Below, in pieces: positions 39,158-51,788 of a DNA stretch of 64,000 bases (position 1 is the stretch's first letter; each line of letters begins with the position of its first letter). Location of the stretch: NCBI RefSeq assembly GCF_000757485.1, contig NZ_JPYO01000036.1, positions 62,001 to 126,000 of the forward strand. The letters run 5' to 3'. The translations under genes were made by a program, and so were the position numbers. The notes under the pieces are model-generated. The model had not been told where the DNA came from and ran no database searches. It worked only from the letters and a program-made list of their open reading frames with translations. This DNA is from Achromobacter sp. RTa (lineage in GTDB: Bacteria > Pseudomonadota > Gammaproteobacteria > Burkholderiales > Burkholderiaceae_B).

Positions 39158-40228
39158 TCAGTCCCTGAACAAGCCGCCCTGCATGCCGGCCTCGACCAGG
39201 CCCAGAAGCAGCTTCTTCACGGGGGCGGGCAGGGCCGTCGAGGCCAGTTGGTCGGCGGGCACCCAGCGCTCGGGAAGCGCGGACTCGCGCAACCCGGCCG
39301 CCCGCACCGGCACGAGCCACGGCCGGATATGCAGGCGGTAGTGCGTGAAGGTGTGGGCGAAGGCGGCCAGTTCGAAGCGTTCCTCGGGTTCCAGGCCCAG
39401 CGCGCGGGATGCGCTGTCCGGATCCTGGGCCGTATCGAATTCAGGCAGGCTCCACAGGCCGCCCCAGATGCCGGGCTCCGGCCGTTGCTGGAGCAGGAAG
39501 GCGCCCTGATGGCGCAGCACCAGCATACAGGTCTCGCGTTCCGGAATGGCCTTGCGCGCCTTGGGCGTGGGCAGTTCGGCCTGGCGCCCCTCGCGCCTGG
39601 CCACACAGCTGTCGGCCACGGGGCATTTGCCGCAGGCGGGCTTGCCGCGCGTGCAGAGCGTGGCGCCCAGGTCCATCAGCCCTTGCGTATAGGCGCCCAT
39701 GTCCAGTCCGGGCGCGGCCTCGACCTGCGCATCCGCCAGCGCCCACAGCCGTTGCTCGACTTCGCGCTTGGCCGGATCGCCGGCGATGCCGAAATGGCGG
39801 GTGAACACGCGCTTGACGTTGCCGTCCAGGATGGGCGAACGCTCGCCATAGGCGAACGCCGCGATCGCCGCGGCGGTGGAGCGGCCGATGCCGGGCAGCG
39901 TGGCGATGGCCTGCGCCGTGGGCGGAAAGCGGCCATTCCAGTCGCGCGCGATCTCCTGGGCGCAACGGTGCAGGTTGCGGGCGCGGGCGTAATAGCCCAG
40001 CCCCGCCCAGTAGGGCATTACTTCCTCCTGGGCGGCCGCCGCCAGCGCGGCCACGTCCGGGAAGCGCTGCAGGAAGCGGTCGTAGTAGGGGATGACCGTG
40101 GCGACCTGGGTCTGCTGCAGCATGATCTCGGATAGCCAGATCCGGTAGGGGTCTCTGGTGTTCTGCCAGGGAAGATCGTGGCGGCCATGCTGGCGTTGCC
40201 AGTCGACGATGCGTGGGGCGAAGTCCAT
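39158..40228 (-). CDS. mutY: A/G-specific adenine glycosylase MutY
   Basis: 356 residues. Removes adenine mispaired with 8-oxoguanine or G. Catalytic E34 (SEIMLQQTQV) and D135 (SPILDGNVKR), helix-hairpin-helix LPGIGRSTAAAI, and the iron-sulfur ligands C192, C199, C202 and C208 (C-x6-C-x2-C-x5-C), all present. The C-terminal NUDIX-like domain that recognises 8-oxoG spans about 225-350. Convergent with the cyclase gene, whose stop is 21 bases away. Confidence 0.96.
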   Translation of the reverse strand: MDFAPRIVDWQRQHGRHDLPWQNTRDPYRIWLSEIMLQQTQVATVIPYYDRFLQRFPDVAALAAAAQEEVMPYWAGLGYYARARNLHRCAQEIARDWNGRFPPTAQAIATLPGIGRSTAAAIAAFAYGERSPILDGNVKRVFTRHFGIAGDPAKREVEQRLWALADAQVEAAPGLDMGAYTQGLMDLGATLCTRGKPACGKCPVADSCVARREGRQAELPTPKARKAIPERETCMLVLRHQGAFLLQQRPEPGIWGGLWSLPEFDTAQDPDSASRALGLEPEERFELAAFAHTFTHYRLHIRPWLVPVRAAGLRESALPERWVPADQLASTALPAPVKKLLLGLVEAGMQGGLFRD

Positions 40229-40397
40229 GGCGGCAATTATCGCATCGCCCTATTGCCGGGGGTGGGGCTACCGGTTACAACCAAGGGAAAACAGAAGCGC
40301 GCCAGCGCCCGGAATTCACGTCCCCTGCTCGCCCGCGTGCGCTTCAAGAGGGTGTCGCGCGAAGCCGGCGGGGGTTCCAGGATCCCTCGGAGCAGAC

Positions 40398-43300
40398 ATG
40401 AACGCCCCTCTCACGCCCGCCATCCGCGCGGCGCTTGAATCCGTCCAGCTGGACGACAAGTACACCCTGGAATCCGGGCGCGCCTGGATGAGCGGTATCC
40501 ACGCCCTGGTCCGCCTGCCGATGATGCAGCGCATGCGCGACCTGAAGGCCGGATTGAACACGGCGGGCTTCGTGTCCGGCTATCGCGGTTCTCCGCTGGG
40601 CGGGGTCGATCAGAACATGTGGAAGGCGGCCAGCTACCTGAAGGCGCACCACGTCGAGTTCCAGCCCGGCATCAACGAAGACCTGGCCGCCACCGCGGTA
40701 TGGGGCTCGCAGCAGGTCAATCTGTTCCCGGGCGCCAGGTACGACGGCGTGTTCGGCATGTGGTACGGCAAGGGGCCCGGCGTGGACCGCTGTGGCGACG
40801 TCTTCAAGCACGCCAACGCGGCGGGCACCGCGCGCCATGGAGGGGTGCTGGTCGTGGCGGGGGACGACCACCCGGCCAAGTCCTCCACGCTGCCGCACCA
40901 GAGCGACCACATCCTCAAGGCCTGCATGATCCCGGCGCTGTTCCCCTCCAGCGTCCAGGAAGTGCTGGACTACGGGCTGCACGGATGGGCGATGAGCCGC
41001 TACGCGGGCGTATGGGTGGGCATGAAGTGCATCACCGACATCGTCGAGGTGTCCGCCTCCGTGGACGTGGATCCGCAGCGCGTGCAGATCCTGCTGCCCG
41101 ACGATTTCCAACTGCCCGCCGACGGCCTGAACATCCGGCTGGCGGATACGCCGCTGCAGCAGGAGGCCCGCCTGCTGGACTACAAGCTCTATGCCGCCCT
41201 GGCCTACGCCCGCGCCAACCGGCTCAACCGGGAACTCTGGGACGTGCCGCAACGCGACGCCCGCTTCGGCATCATGACCTCCGGCAAGGCCTATCTGGAT
41301 ACCCGCCAGGCGCTGTCGGACCTGGGCCTGTCCGAAGCCGTCTGCCGGCGCATCGGCCTGCGCCTGTTCAAGGTGGGCATGGTCTGGCCGCTGGAGTCCA
41401 CCGGCACGCAGAGCTTCGCGGAAGGCCTGGACGAGATCCTGGTTGTCGAGGAAAAGCGCCAGGTGCTGGAATACCAACTGAAGGAAGAGCTGTTCAGCTG
41501 GATCGGCAGCGGCAAGAAGATCCCGCGGGTGGTCGGCAAGTTCGACGACAAGGACGGCGGCGAATGGTCGGTGCCCCAGGGCAATTGGCTGCTGCCGGCG
41601 CACTACGAGTTCTCGCCCGCCATGGTCGCGCGCGCGATCGCCGCCCGGCTGCTGCGCTTCGAACTGCCCGAGGACGTGCGGGCCGGCATCGAGGCGCGCC
41701 TGGCGTTCATCGGCGAGCGCGAACAGGCGCTGGCGCGCCCGCGGGTGGTCGAAGAGCGCAAGCCGTGGTTCTGCTCGGGTTGCCCGCACAACACCTCGAC
41801 CCGCTTGCCGGATGGGTCGCGTGGGATGGCGGGCATAGGCTGCCACTATATGGTCAGGTGGATGGGCCGCAGCACGGATGTCTTTACGCAGATGGGCGGA
41901 GAAGGCGTGCCCTGGGTGGGCCAGGCGCCGTTCACCGACGAAAAGCATGTGTTCGCCAATCTGGGCGACGGCACCTATTTCCATTCGGGCCTGCTGGCGA
42001 TACGCGCGGCGGTGGCGGCCAAGGTGCCCATCACCTACAAGATCCTGTTCAACGACGCGGTGGCGATGACGGGCGGGCAGCCGGTGGACGGCCCGCTCAG
42101 CGTGCCGATGATCAGCCGCCAGATGGCGGCCGAGGGCATAGAGAAAATCGTCGTGGTGACGGACGATCCCGCGAAGTACGGGCAGATCGAAGGTCTGGCG
42201 CCGGGGGTGCCGGTGAAGCACCGCGACGAACTGGACGCGGTGATGCGCGAGCTGCGCGAGCATCCCGCGGTGTCGGTGCTGATCTACGACCAGACCTGCG
42301 CCACCGAGAAGCGCCGCCGCCGCAAGCGCAACGCCTACCCGGATCCGGCGCGCCGCGTGCTGATCAACGAGCGGGTGTGCGAAGGCTGCGGCGACTGTTC
42401 GCAGAAGTCGCATTGCCTGTCGGTGGAGCCCCTGGATACGGAGTTCGGCCGCAAGCGCAGGATCAACCAGTCCAGCTGCAACAAGGATTTCTCCTGTCTG
42501 AAGGGCTTTTGCCCAAGTTTCGTGACGGTGGAAGGCGGCCAGCTGAAAAAGCCGCAGGCCCTGGCGCAGGACGGCGCGATCGACGAGGGCGTGCCGCATC
42601 CGCCCGCGCGGGGGCTGGAGCAGCCTTACGGGGTCTTCATCGCCGGGGTGGGCGGCACGGGCGTCGTCACCATCGGCCAGTTGCTGGGCATGGCCGCGCA
42701 CCTGGAAGGCAAGGGCTGTTCGGTGTTGGACATGGCGGGCCTGGCGCAAAAGGGCGGCGCGGTGTATTCCCATGTGGTTCTTGCACAGGCGCCGGACCGC
42801 CTGATGAACACGCGGGTCGCCATGGGCGAGGCCGATCTGCTGCTGGCCGGCGACCTGGTCGTGGCCACCAGCATGGAATCCATGGCGCGCGTGAGCCCGG
42901 GCCGTACGCATGTCCTGCTGAACAGCGATACCGCTCCCACTGCGGCGTTCGTCGGCAATCCCGATTGGACGCTGCCCGGCGCCAGCCTGACGGCGGACCT
43001 GCAGGCTGCCTGCGGCAAGGATAATCTCTGCACGGTGGATGCAGCCGCGCTGGCCGTGGGCCTGCTGGGCGACGCGATCTACGCCAATCCCCTGATGATG
43101 GGCTATGCCTACCAGAAGGGCTGGATCCCGTTGTCGCAGGAGGCGCTGCTGCGCGCCATCGAGCTCAACGGCCAGCAGGTGCCGAACAACATCTCCGCCT
43201 TTGCCTGGGGGCGCCGCGCGGCCTACGACCTGGCTGGTGTGAACCGACTGCTGGCCAACGGGGGCGCGCCGTCAGCGCACCCCGAGGGCATCATCGAACT

Positions 43301-44018
43301 GAAGCGTCCGCGCGCGGCCAGTCCGGTGGTGGCGTTGAAGAAACCCGCGGGAGAACTGGAGCAGCTGGTGTCCGTGCGCAAGGACTTCCTGACCGGCTAC
43401 CAGGACGCCGCCTACGCCAGGCAGTACGCCGATCTGGTGGACAAGGTGGCGCGCGCGGAGCGCGAGGCCACCGGCACCAACCGGCTGGCGCTGGCGGTGG
43501 CGCGCGGCTACTTCAAGCTGATGGCCTACAAGGACGAATACGAAGTGGCGAGGCTGTATTCGGACGGCGAGTTCATCAAGCAGGTGGTCGAGCAATTCGA
43601 AGGCGACTGGAAACTGCGGTTCCACCTGGCCCCGCCTCTGTTTGCGCGGCGCGACAAGGACGGCCACCTGATCAAGCGCAGCTACGGCCCGGGCATGCTG
43701 CGGGCTTTCCGCCTGCTGGCCAGGCTGCGCGGCCTGCGCGGCACGAAGCTCGATATTTTCGGCTACACGGCGGAACGCCGCGCCGAACGCGAACTGATCC
43801 GCGAGTACCGCGAGACGCTGACGGCGATCCTGTCCAAGCTGAACCGCGGGAACCTGGACCGGGCCGTGGCCCTGGCCAGCCTGCCCGAGGAGATCCGGGG
43901 TTATGGGCACGTGAAGGAGGCCGCGATGGAAAAGGCCGCGGCCCGCAGGGAAGAGCTGCTGAAGGAATTCAGCGCGACGGTGGTGCCGATAGGCGGAGTG
44001 AGGGTGGCTTGTGTCTGA
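40398..44018 (+). CDS. Indolepyruvate ferredoxin oxidoreductase, single-chain form
   Basis: 1206 residues. Oxidative decarboxylation of aryl 2-keto acids to CoA thioesters. N-terminal ThDP pyrimidine domain (GFVSGYRGSPLGGVDQNMWK, then ATAVWGSQQVNLFPGARYDGVFGMWYGKGPGVDR), ThDP-binding domain with CSGCPHNTST and GDGTYFHSG (near 522), a ferredoxin-like cysteine cluster (CEGCGDCSQKSHC, near 661-673, then CNKDFSCLKGFC), a gamma-type domain (FIAGVGGTGVVTIGQLLGMAAHLEG) and a C-terminal extension to residue 1206. This fused form combines IorA and IorB. The ATG at 40398 is chosen because the N-terminal conservation begins there. Its TGA lies inside a repeat palindrome. Confidence 0.93.
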   Translation: MNAPLTPAIRAALESVQLDDKYTLESGRAWMSGIHALVRLPMMQRMRDLKAGLNTAGFVSGYRGSPLGGVDQNMWKAASYLKAHHVEFQPGINEDLAATAVWGSQQVNLFPGARYDGVFGMWYGKGPGVDRCGDVFKHANAAGTARHGGVLVVAGDDHPAKSSTLPHQSDHILKACMIPALFPSSVQEVLDYGLHGWAMSRYAGVWVGMKCITDIVEVSASVDVDPQRVQILLPDDFQLPADGLNIRLADTPLQQEARLLDYKLYAALAYARANRLNRELWDVPQRDARFGIMTSGKAYLDTRQALSDLGLSEAVCRRIGLRLFKVGMVWPLESTGTQSFAEGLDEILVVEEKRQVLEYQLKEELFSWIGSGKKIPRVVGKFDDKDGGEWSVPQGNWLLPAHYEFSPAMVARAIAARLLRFELPEDVRAGIEARLAFIGEREQALARPRVVEERKPWFCSGCPHNTSTRLPDGSRGMAGIGCHYMVRWMGRSTDVFTQMGGEGVPWVGQAPFTDEKHVFANLGDGTYFHSGLLAIRAAVAAKVPITYKILFNDAVAMTGGQPVDGPLSVPMISRQMAAEGIEKIVVVTDDPAKYGQIEGLAPGVPVKHRDELDAVMRELREHPAVSVLIYDQTCATEKRRRRKRNAYPDPARRVLINERVCEGCGDCSQKSHCLSVEPLDTEFGRKRRINQSSCNKDFSCLKGFCPSFVTVEGGQLKKPQALAQDGAIDEGVPHPPARGLEQPYGVFIAGVGGTGVVTIGQLLGMAAHLEGKGCSVLDMAGLAQKGGAVYSHVVLAQAPDRLMNTRVAMGEADLLLAGDLVVATSMESMARVSPGRTHVLLNSDTAPTAAFVGNPDWTLPGASLTADLQAACGKDNLCTVDAAALAVGLLGDAIYANPLMMGYAYQKGWIPLSQEALLRAIELNGQQVPNNISAFAWGRRAAYDLAGVNRLLANGGAPSAHPEGIIELKRPRAASPVVALKKPAGELEQLVSVRKDFLTGYQDAAYARQYADLVDKVARAEREATGTNRLALAVARGYFKLMAYKDEYEVARLYSDGEFIKQVVEQFEGDWKLRFHLAPPLFARRDKDGHLIKRSYGPGMLRAFRLLARLRGLRGTKLDIFGYTAERRAERELIREYRETLTAILSKLNRGNLDRAVALASLPEEIRGYGHVKEAAMEKAAARREELLKEFSATVVPIGGVRVACV

Positions 44019-44221
44019 CACCCTTACGCGATGCTGGTACGGGCTGCAGAGGCGTTCCCGGGTGTCTGACACGTTGCCGGGTGCCTGACACTTTTGGGGG
44101 AAGAGTTTGCTGGCCATGATTGTGTCTGACACCCGTGACCAGTTGCTTCAAGCCCGTGGCTTCTTCTCGTAAGGGTGTCAGACACGAGCCCGTGGTTTCT
44201 TCTCGTAAGGGTGTCAGACAC
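44011..44221. repeat. Second array of GTGTCNGACAC palindromic repeats
   Basis: Between the convergent indolepyruvate oxidoreductase and glpK genes, the palindrome occurs at 44011, 44062, 44122, 44175 and 44211, with a one-mismatch copy at 44081. The last two belong to a 36-bp tandem duplication (44150-44185 and 44186-44221; AGCCCGTGG-C/T-TTCTTCTCGTAAGG then the palindrome). The flank TCTCGTA-N-GGGTGTCAGACAC is shared with the array at 13601-14060, so both come from one family. The first palindrome contains the stop codon of the upstream gene. Confidence 0.85.
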
Positions 44222-44259
44222 TGACCTGCGGCTTCCTGCCGTAGGGGGGCGGACGCTGC

Positions 44260-45772
<1,513 letters not shown>

Positions 45773-45786
<14 letters not shown>

Positions 45787-47227
45787 TTTGTTTTGCGCCG
45801 TTCAGGTGTGCCCCGGCCAGAGGGTCGAGGCGTCCAAAGGAGAAGGTCGAAGCCATGCACAGCACGCCGACCACGATGAAGCCGGCGACGACGTCCCGTA
45901 TCGCCAGCGTCTCGGCGCCGCGCAAGGACATGCTGATGTTCAGCGTGACCGCGGCCACGCCCACGCCCAGGCTGATGCCGAGCTGCTGCGCCATGGCGGC
46001 GAAACTGCTGGCGCGGCTCATCTTGGCCGGGGGAATGTCGGCATAGGTTAGCGTATTTACCCCGGTGAATTGCAGCGAGCGGAAAAATCCGCCGACCAGG
46101 AGAATGGCGATCATCAGCCAGACCGGCGTGTCGGGCGTGAAGGCGCCGCAGACCACGATGAACACGCCGGCCAGCACCGCGTTCACGGTGAGGACGCGGC
46201 GAAAGCCGAAATGGCGCACGATGGGCGTGGCGACGAATTTCATCAGCAGCGCGCCTGCCGCGCTGGCGAAGGTGATCAGGCCAGCGGAGAAGGGAGTGAG
46301 CCCGAAGCCCACCTGCAGCAGCATGGCCAGCAGGAAGGGCGTGGCGCCCACGGCGAAGCGGCACAGGTTGCCGCCTAGCGTGGCGATGGCGAAGGTGGGG
46401 ATCCGCATCAGGGAAAGATCGATGATGGGATGTTCAGTACGCCGGGCGTGCCAGCCATACAGCAGGCCGCAGGCGATGCCCGTGGCGATCAGGCCGAGCA
46501 GCATGGGCAGCGGCATTACGTCGCGGCCGATGGCTTCGAAGCCGCTGACCAGCGTCGCCAGGCAGATGGCGCTTAGCAGGAAGCCCGGCCAGTCCAGGCT
46601 GGGCGTGCCTTCCTCGCGGATTTCCGCCACGTAGCGCAACACCAGGAAGATGCCCAGGACGCCGATCGGGATGTTGATCAGGAAGATCCAGTGCCAGGAC
46701 ATGTAGGTGACCATGAAGCCGCCCAGCGGTGGCCCGATCACCGGCCCCAGCAGGGCGGGGATGGACAGGAAGGACATGGCCTTGAGCAGGTCCTGCTTGG
46801 GCACGGTGCGCAGCAGGATGATCCGGCCCACGGGCACCATCATCGCGCCAGCCATGCCTTGGACGACGCGGGCCAGGACCAGCTGCGGCAGGTCCTGGGA
46901 CAGGGCACAGGCCACGGAGCTCAGGGTGAACAGGCCGATGGCGGCCACGAACACCCGCCGGGCGCCGTAGCGGTCGGCCGCCCAGCCGCTGACGGGCACG
47001 AACACCGCCACGGACAGCAGATAGGAAGTAATGGCCACGTTGAGCCGCACCGGGGTGGATCCCAGCGCCCGCGCCATGGCCGGCAGGGCGGTGGCGACCA
47101 CCGTGGCGTCCAGCATCTGCATGAACAGGGCGCAGCCGACGATGAAGGGGATCATGCGCGCCGCGCGCAGCGCTTCCGGGGTGGGTGACGGAGCGGGATG
47201 GGCTGCTGCTGCGGATTCTGCGGACAT
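45773..47227 (-). CDS. MFS transporter, DHA2 (14-TM) family
   Basis: 484 residues from the ATG at 47227. Fourteen predicted membrane helices; motif A-like [13 protein letters not shown] after helix 2, and motif C-like [13 protein letters not shown] in helix 5, mark it as a drug:H+ antiporter of the EmrB/QacA type. Substrate unknown. It overlaps glpK by 14 bases and is upstream of it, an unusual pairing: either a glycerol-related exporter or simply compact packing. The longer in-frame start at 47299 is not supported by conservation. Confidence 0.88.
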
Positions 47228-47325
47228 GGCGGGAGGGGGCGTTGGGTGCCGCGAGATTGTAACGCCGGGGGGGAGGCCGCCGTGAAGTAAACTCCCCATA
47301 TCCGAAACCCATTGAAATTGGTGTC

Positions 47326-47514
47326 ATGGCGACCAACTACGAATCCGAGATCACCCTTTTCCTGAAAGACTACAAGCAATCGCACCCTGGCACCGAAGAG
47401 CGCCAGCGCGAGGGCCGCGCCCGTCTTTGGGACAAACCGCAGGACTCGGAGCTGCTGGAAGGCTTCCGCGCCGCCCGCGTGCCGCAAAAGCCGTACGTAT
47501 ACCAGGCCGATTGA
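47326..47514 (+). CDS. DUF3460 family protein
   Basis: 62 residues. Begins MATNYESEITLFLKDYKQSHP and ends with RVPQKPYVYQAD, diagnostic of the small cytosolic DUF3460 family of Betaproteobacteria. Function unknown. It precedes scpA by 16 bases, and the shared strand and spacing suggest one transcript with scpA and panC. Confidence 0.88.
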   Translation: MATNYESEITLFLKDYKQSHPGTEERQREGRARLWDKPQDSELLEGFRAARVPQKPYVYQAD

Positions 47515-47530
47515 GTCCATTGCGGCAACC

Positions 47531-49320
<1,790 letters not shown>

Positions 49321-49330
49321 CGCCATGCCT

Positions 49331-49426
49331 GGGAGAGGGGCGTTTATGTCCCTCCCCTGGCAGAATTGCCAGCTTCCCGCAGGAAGCGGGGCCGGGCAGA
49401 CTCGCTGCAATCTTACGTTGCAGGAG
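49331..49426 (+). promoter_or_regulatory. Structured leader of the LuxR-type gene: consecutive hairpins reaching the SD
   Basis: In 105 bases there are three perfect small hairpins in series: CTGGCA-gaat-TGCCAG (49357-49372), GCTTCC-cgca-GGAAGC (49372-49387) and CTGCAA-tcttacg-TTGCAG (49405-49423). The last runs into the AGGAG Shine-Dalgarno (49422-49426). A looser GGGAGAGGGG/CCCTCCCC pairing (49331-49356) precedes them. The layout suggests translational control by RNA structure or an RNA-binding protein. Confidence 0.5.
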
Positions 49427-49435
49427 ACATGCCAC

Positions 49436-49786
49436 ATGCAAATCCCACGCCCCGATCTCGAAGCCGTCCTGTCTTCCCTGACGCCGCGCGAACGGCAGAT
49501 CGTCGCCTACGTGGCGGCCGGCAGCCCCAACAAGGTCATCGCCATCGACCTGGGCATTTCGCTGCGCACAGTCGAGGCCCACCGCGCCCGCATCTTCACC
49601 AAGCTCGACGCCCGCAACGCCATGCAGCTGGCATGCCGGCTGTGCGCGCATGGGCGCTCGGGCGCATCGCCCGTGCCGGGCGGCCGTTGCCAGAAAAGCG
49701 GCCTGCTTGCTCCGGCCGCCATGCTGCATGAACAGCCGCAGCCCGAATACGGGCAGGCGCGGGCCGGGCCGGGCGCCGAGACCTGA
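49436..49786 (+). CDS. Stand-alone LuxR/FixJ-type DNA-binding protein
   Basis: 116 residues from the ATG at 49436, which has an AGGAG Shine-Dalgarno nine bases ahead. It consists of one GerE-type helix-turn-helix (about 12-68; LTPRERQIVAYVAAGSPNKVIAIDLGISLRTVEAHRARIF) with no receiver or autoinducer domain, then a low-complexity tail. The HTH is closest to FixJ-type response regulators. It may be a constitutive regulator or act with another protein. Target unknown; its 5' leader is unusually structured. Confidence 0.8.
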   Translation: MQIPRPDLEAVLSSLTPRERQIVAYVAAGSPNKVIAIDLGISLRTVEAHRARIFTKLDARNAMQLACRLCAHGRSGASPVPGGRCQKSGLLAPAAMLHEQPQPEYGQARAGPGAET

Positions 49787-49830
49787 TGTCCATTCTTATC
49801 CCCGCGCGGCCGGCCGGGCATGGCGCGCCC

Positions 49831-49871
49831 AAAAGAACCGGGCCTGGCGAACGGGTCGTCCGCCAGGCCCG
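49831..49871 (-). terminator. Rho-independent terminator of the NlpE-like lipoprotein gene
   Basis: Perfect 11-bp stem CGGGCCTGGCG (49839-49849) / CGCCAGGCCCG (49861-49871) with an 11-base loop. On the minus strand it is followed by GTTCTTTT. It begins 44 bases after the stop codon. Confidence 0.8.
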
Positions 49872-49914
49872 GGGCCTGCGCATCGGGTCGGCGGCGATTG
49901 GCCGCCGCCAGGAA

Positions 49915-50685
49915 TCACGGGCACTTGGGCGCGCTTGCCTTGGCCAGTTCGTCGATCGGATCCAGGTCGGGCTGGCGGGTCAGGTTGTAGTTCAGGTTGG
50001 GCGTCTTGCCGCCAATGGAGCGCACGCGCAGCACGTTGTTGGCGGCCACCAGGAATTCCACCCGGGCGTTGCCCTGGCCGTCCATCAGGATGACGCGCGG
50101 CGGGCGTTCGTCGGTGGCGTCCCAGCAGCCCTGTTCGGCAACCGGAGGGCCCTTCTTGGGGTCGTCTTCCAGGTAGGCCGTGCGGCCGCGCCAGCGGCCA
50201 TTGGGGGCCAGAGTCAGCGTGACGCGCTGCGCCGTGCACTGCATGGCGGGCGAGAAGCACGGCAGCGTGCCCATATAGGTTTGCGGCTGGGGCACCAGGT
50301 TGTGCACCGCGGCGTTGGGCACGGGCGCCGGAGCCGCCGGGGCGGAGCCTCCGCCGGAACCGCCGCCTTCGGTGTTTTCCGGCACGGCCTGGCCGTCTTC
50401 GGTGGTCTGCGCGCCGGCGGCGGCCTGCTGGGCCTGGTTCTGCGGCTTGCGGGCATCGGGCTTGAGCGCGATCTGCACCTGCGAAGGCGCGCGGATGACG
50501 CTACGGTAACCGGCGCCGGAGCCCTGGTACTGCGCGTCGGTCACGGTGCTTTCCGCCGGAGGGTCGTAATAACCTTCCGTTTTCTGCTGGGCGCAGCCTG
50601 CCGCGCCCAGTGCGGCGCCCGCCAGCAGCAGCCCCATGACGCTGAGTTTGCGGGGGCGGGTAACGATGTCGACGCGCGCGGTCAT
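49915..50685 (-). CDS. NlpE-like outer membrane lipoprotein
   Basis: 256 residues. Lipobox LGAAGC puts the lipidated Cys at 31. A long Ala/Gly/Pro/Gln-rich linker (about 70-130) leads to a C-terminal domain (about 135-230) resembling the NlpE N-terminal fold: YMGTLPCFSPAMQCTAQRVTLTL, then GCWDATDERPPRVILMD and NNVLRVRSIGGK. NlpE senses surface contact and copper stress in E. coli. Here the paired Cys-x-x-Cys is replaced by C-x6-C, and no cpx genes are nearby, so a sensing role is unproven. Start could alternatively be the Met at residue 17. Confidence 0.7.
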   Translation of the reverse strand: MTARVDIVTRPRKLSVMGLLLAGAALGAAGCAQQKTEGYYDPPAESTVTDAQYQGSGAGYRSVIRAPSQVQIALKPDARKPQNQAQQAAAGAQTTEDGQAVPENTEGGGSGGGSAPAAPAPVPNAAVHNLVPQPQTYMGTLPCFSPAMQCTAQRVTLTLAPNGRWRGRTAYLEDDPKKGPPVAEQGCWDATDERPPRVILMDGQGNARVEFLVAANNVLRVRSIGGKTPNLNYNLTRQPDLDPIDELAKASAPKCP

Positions 50686-50878
50686 GGCAGCTTATCCGTG
50701 AATTGAGTCTGTCTCCGATTTTACGCACTTATGCGAAGATTCGGTACGTTCCCTTAGCCGCTCTTGGGCGTAGCCCGCACTTTATGCACAATTTACGACA
50801 AGGCCGCCGGCGGCCCGTCTTCCATTGCGTTCCCGGCCGCGCGGGCGCTGCGCCGGCGCGCGCGCTCCGTCCGCACGG

Positions 50879-51736
50879 ATGACGGCGATGCGGCACGTGT
50901 TCGATCTGCCCCTGGGGCTGTTCATCGGTCTGGCGGCGTTGGCGGGCCTGGCGGTCGGCAACTGGCTGACGACCCTGACCCACCGGTTGCCGCGCATGAT
51001 GGAACAGGAATGGCAGGCGCAATGCCAGGAGGCGGCAGGCCATGCCCGGTCCACGAACCGCTACGGCCTGTTGTCGCCGGCCTCGCATTGCCCGGCGTGC
51101 GAAGCGCCCGTATCCGGCTGGCGGCGCCTGCCCCTGCTGGGCTGGCTGTTGCTGCGGGGGCGCTGCGCCGCCTGCGGGGCGGCGATAGGCTGGCGCTACC
51201 CCGCCATCGAGCTGCTGAGCTGCGTGCTGTTTGCCGCCTGCGCCTGGCGTTTCGGCGCCACGCCCCTCGCGCTGTGCGCCATGGGCCTGTCCGCCGCGCT
51301 GGTGGCCCTGGCCTGGATCGACTTCGAATCCACCTTGCTGCCCGACGCGCTGACGCAGCCGCTGCTGTGGGCGGGCCTGCTCGTCAATTTTTCCGATGCC
51401 TTCGCCAGTGTGCGGATGGCGGTTGCCGGCGCCGTGGCGGGCTATGTCTTCCTGTGGGTTATCTTTCATGTATTCCGACTGCTGACCGGGCGCGAGGGCA
51501 TGGGCTACGGCGACTTCAAGCTGCTGGCCGCCCTGGGCGCCTGGTTCGGCATCGAGGCCCTGCCGGTGCTGCTGCTGAGCGCATCGCTGCTGGGCGTGCT
51601 GATCGGCGGATTGCTGACGCTCAGCGGGCGCGCCAGCCGCGGGCAGCCGCTGCCTTTCGGCCCCTACCTGGCGCTGGCGGGCATCGTGACGCTGCTGGCG
51701 GGCGGGCAGGAGGGTATCTGGGAATGGTTGGGCTAG
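50879..51736 (+). CDS. pilD: Type 4 prepilin peptidase/methyltransferase PilD
   Basis: 285 residues from the ATG at 50879 (an ATG three codons later is equally possible). Inner membrane aspartic protease that cleaves and N-methylates type IV pilins and type II secretion pseudopilins. Eight membrane segments; zinc cysteines as CPAC and CAAC around residues 70-105; catalytic Asp in WIDFESTLLPD and in the GxGD motif MGYGDFKL. It is followed by coaE and zapD, a common proteobacterial arrangement. Confidence 0.95.
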   Translation: MTAMRHVFDLPLGLFIGLAALAGLAVGNWLTTLTHRLPRMMEQEWQAQCQEAAGHARSTNRYGLLSPASHCPACEAPVSGWRRLPLLGWLLLRGRCAACGAAIGWRYPAIELLSCVLFAACAWRFGATPLALCAMGLSAALVALAWIDFESTLLPDALTQPLLWAGLLVNFSDAFASVRMAVAGAVAGYVFLWVIFHVFRLLTGREGMGYGDFKLLAALGAWFGIEALPVLLLSASLLGVLIGGLLTLSGRASRGQPLPFGPYLALAGIVTLLAGGQEGIWEWLG

Positions 51737-51788
51737 CGCGGCCGGCGGGCGCCACGCGGGGGCCACCGGGCAACACAGGACGGGCGGT

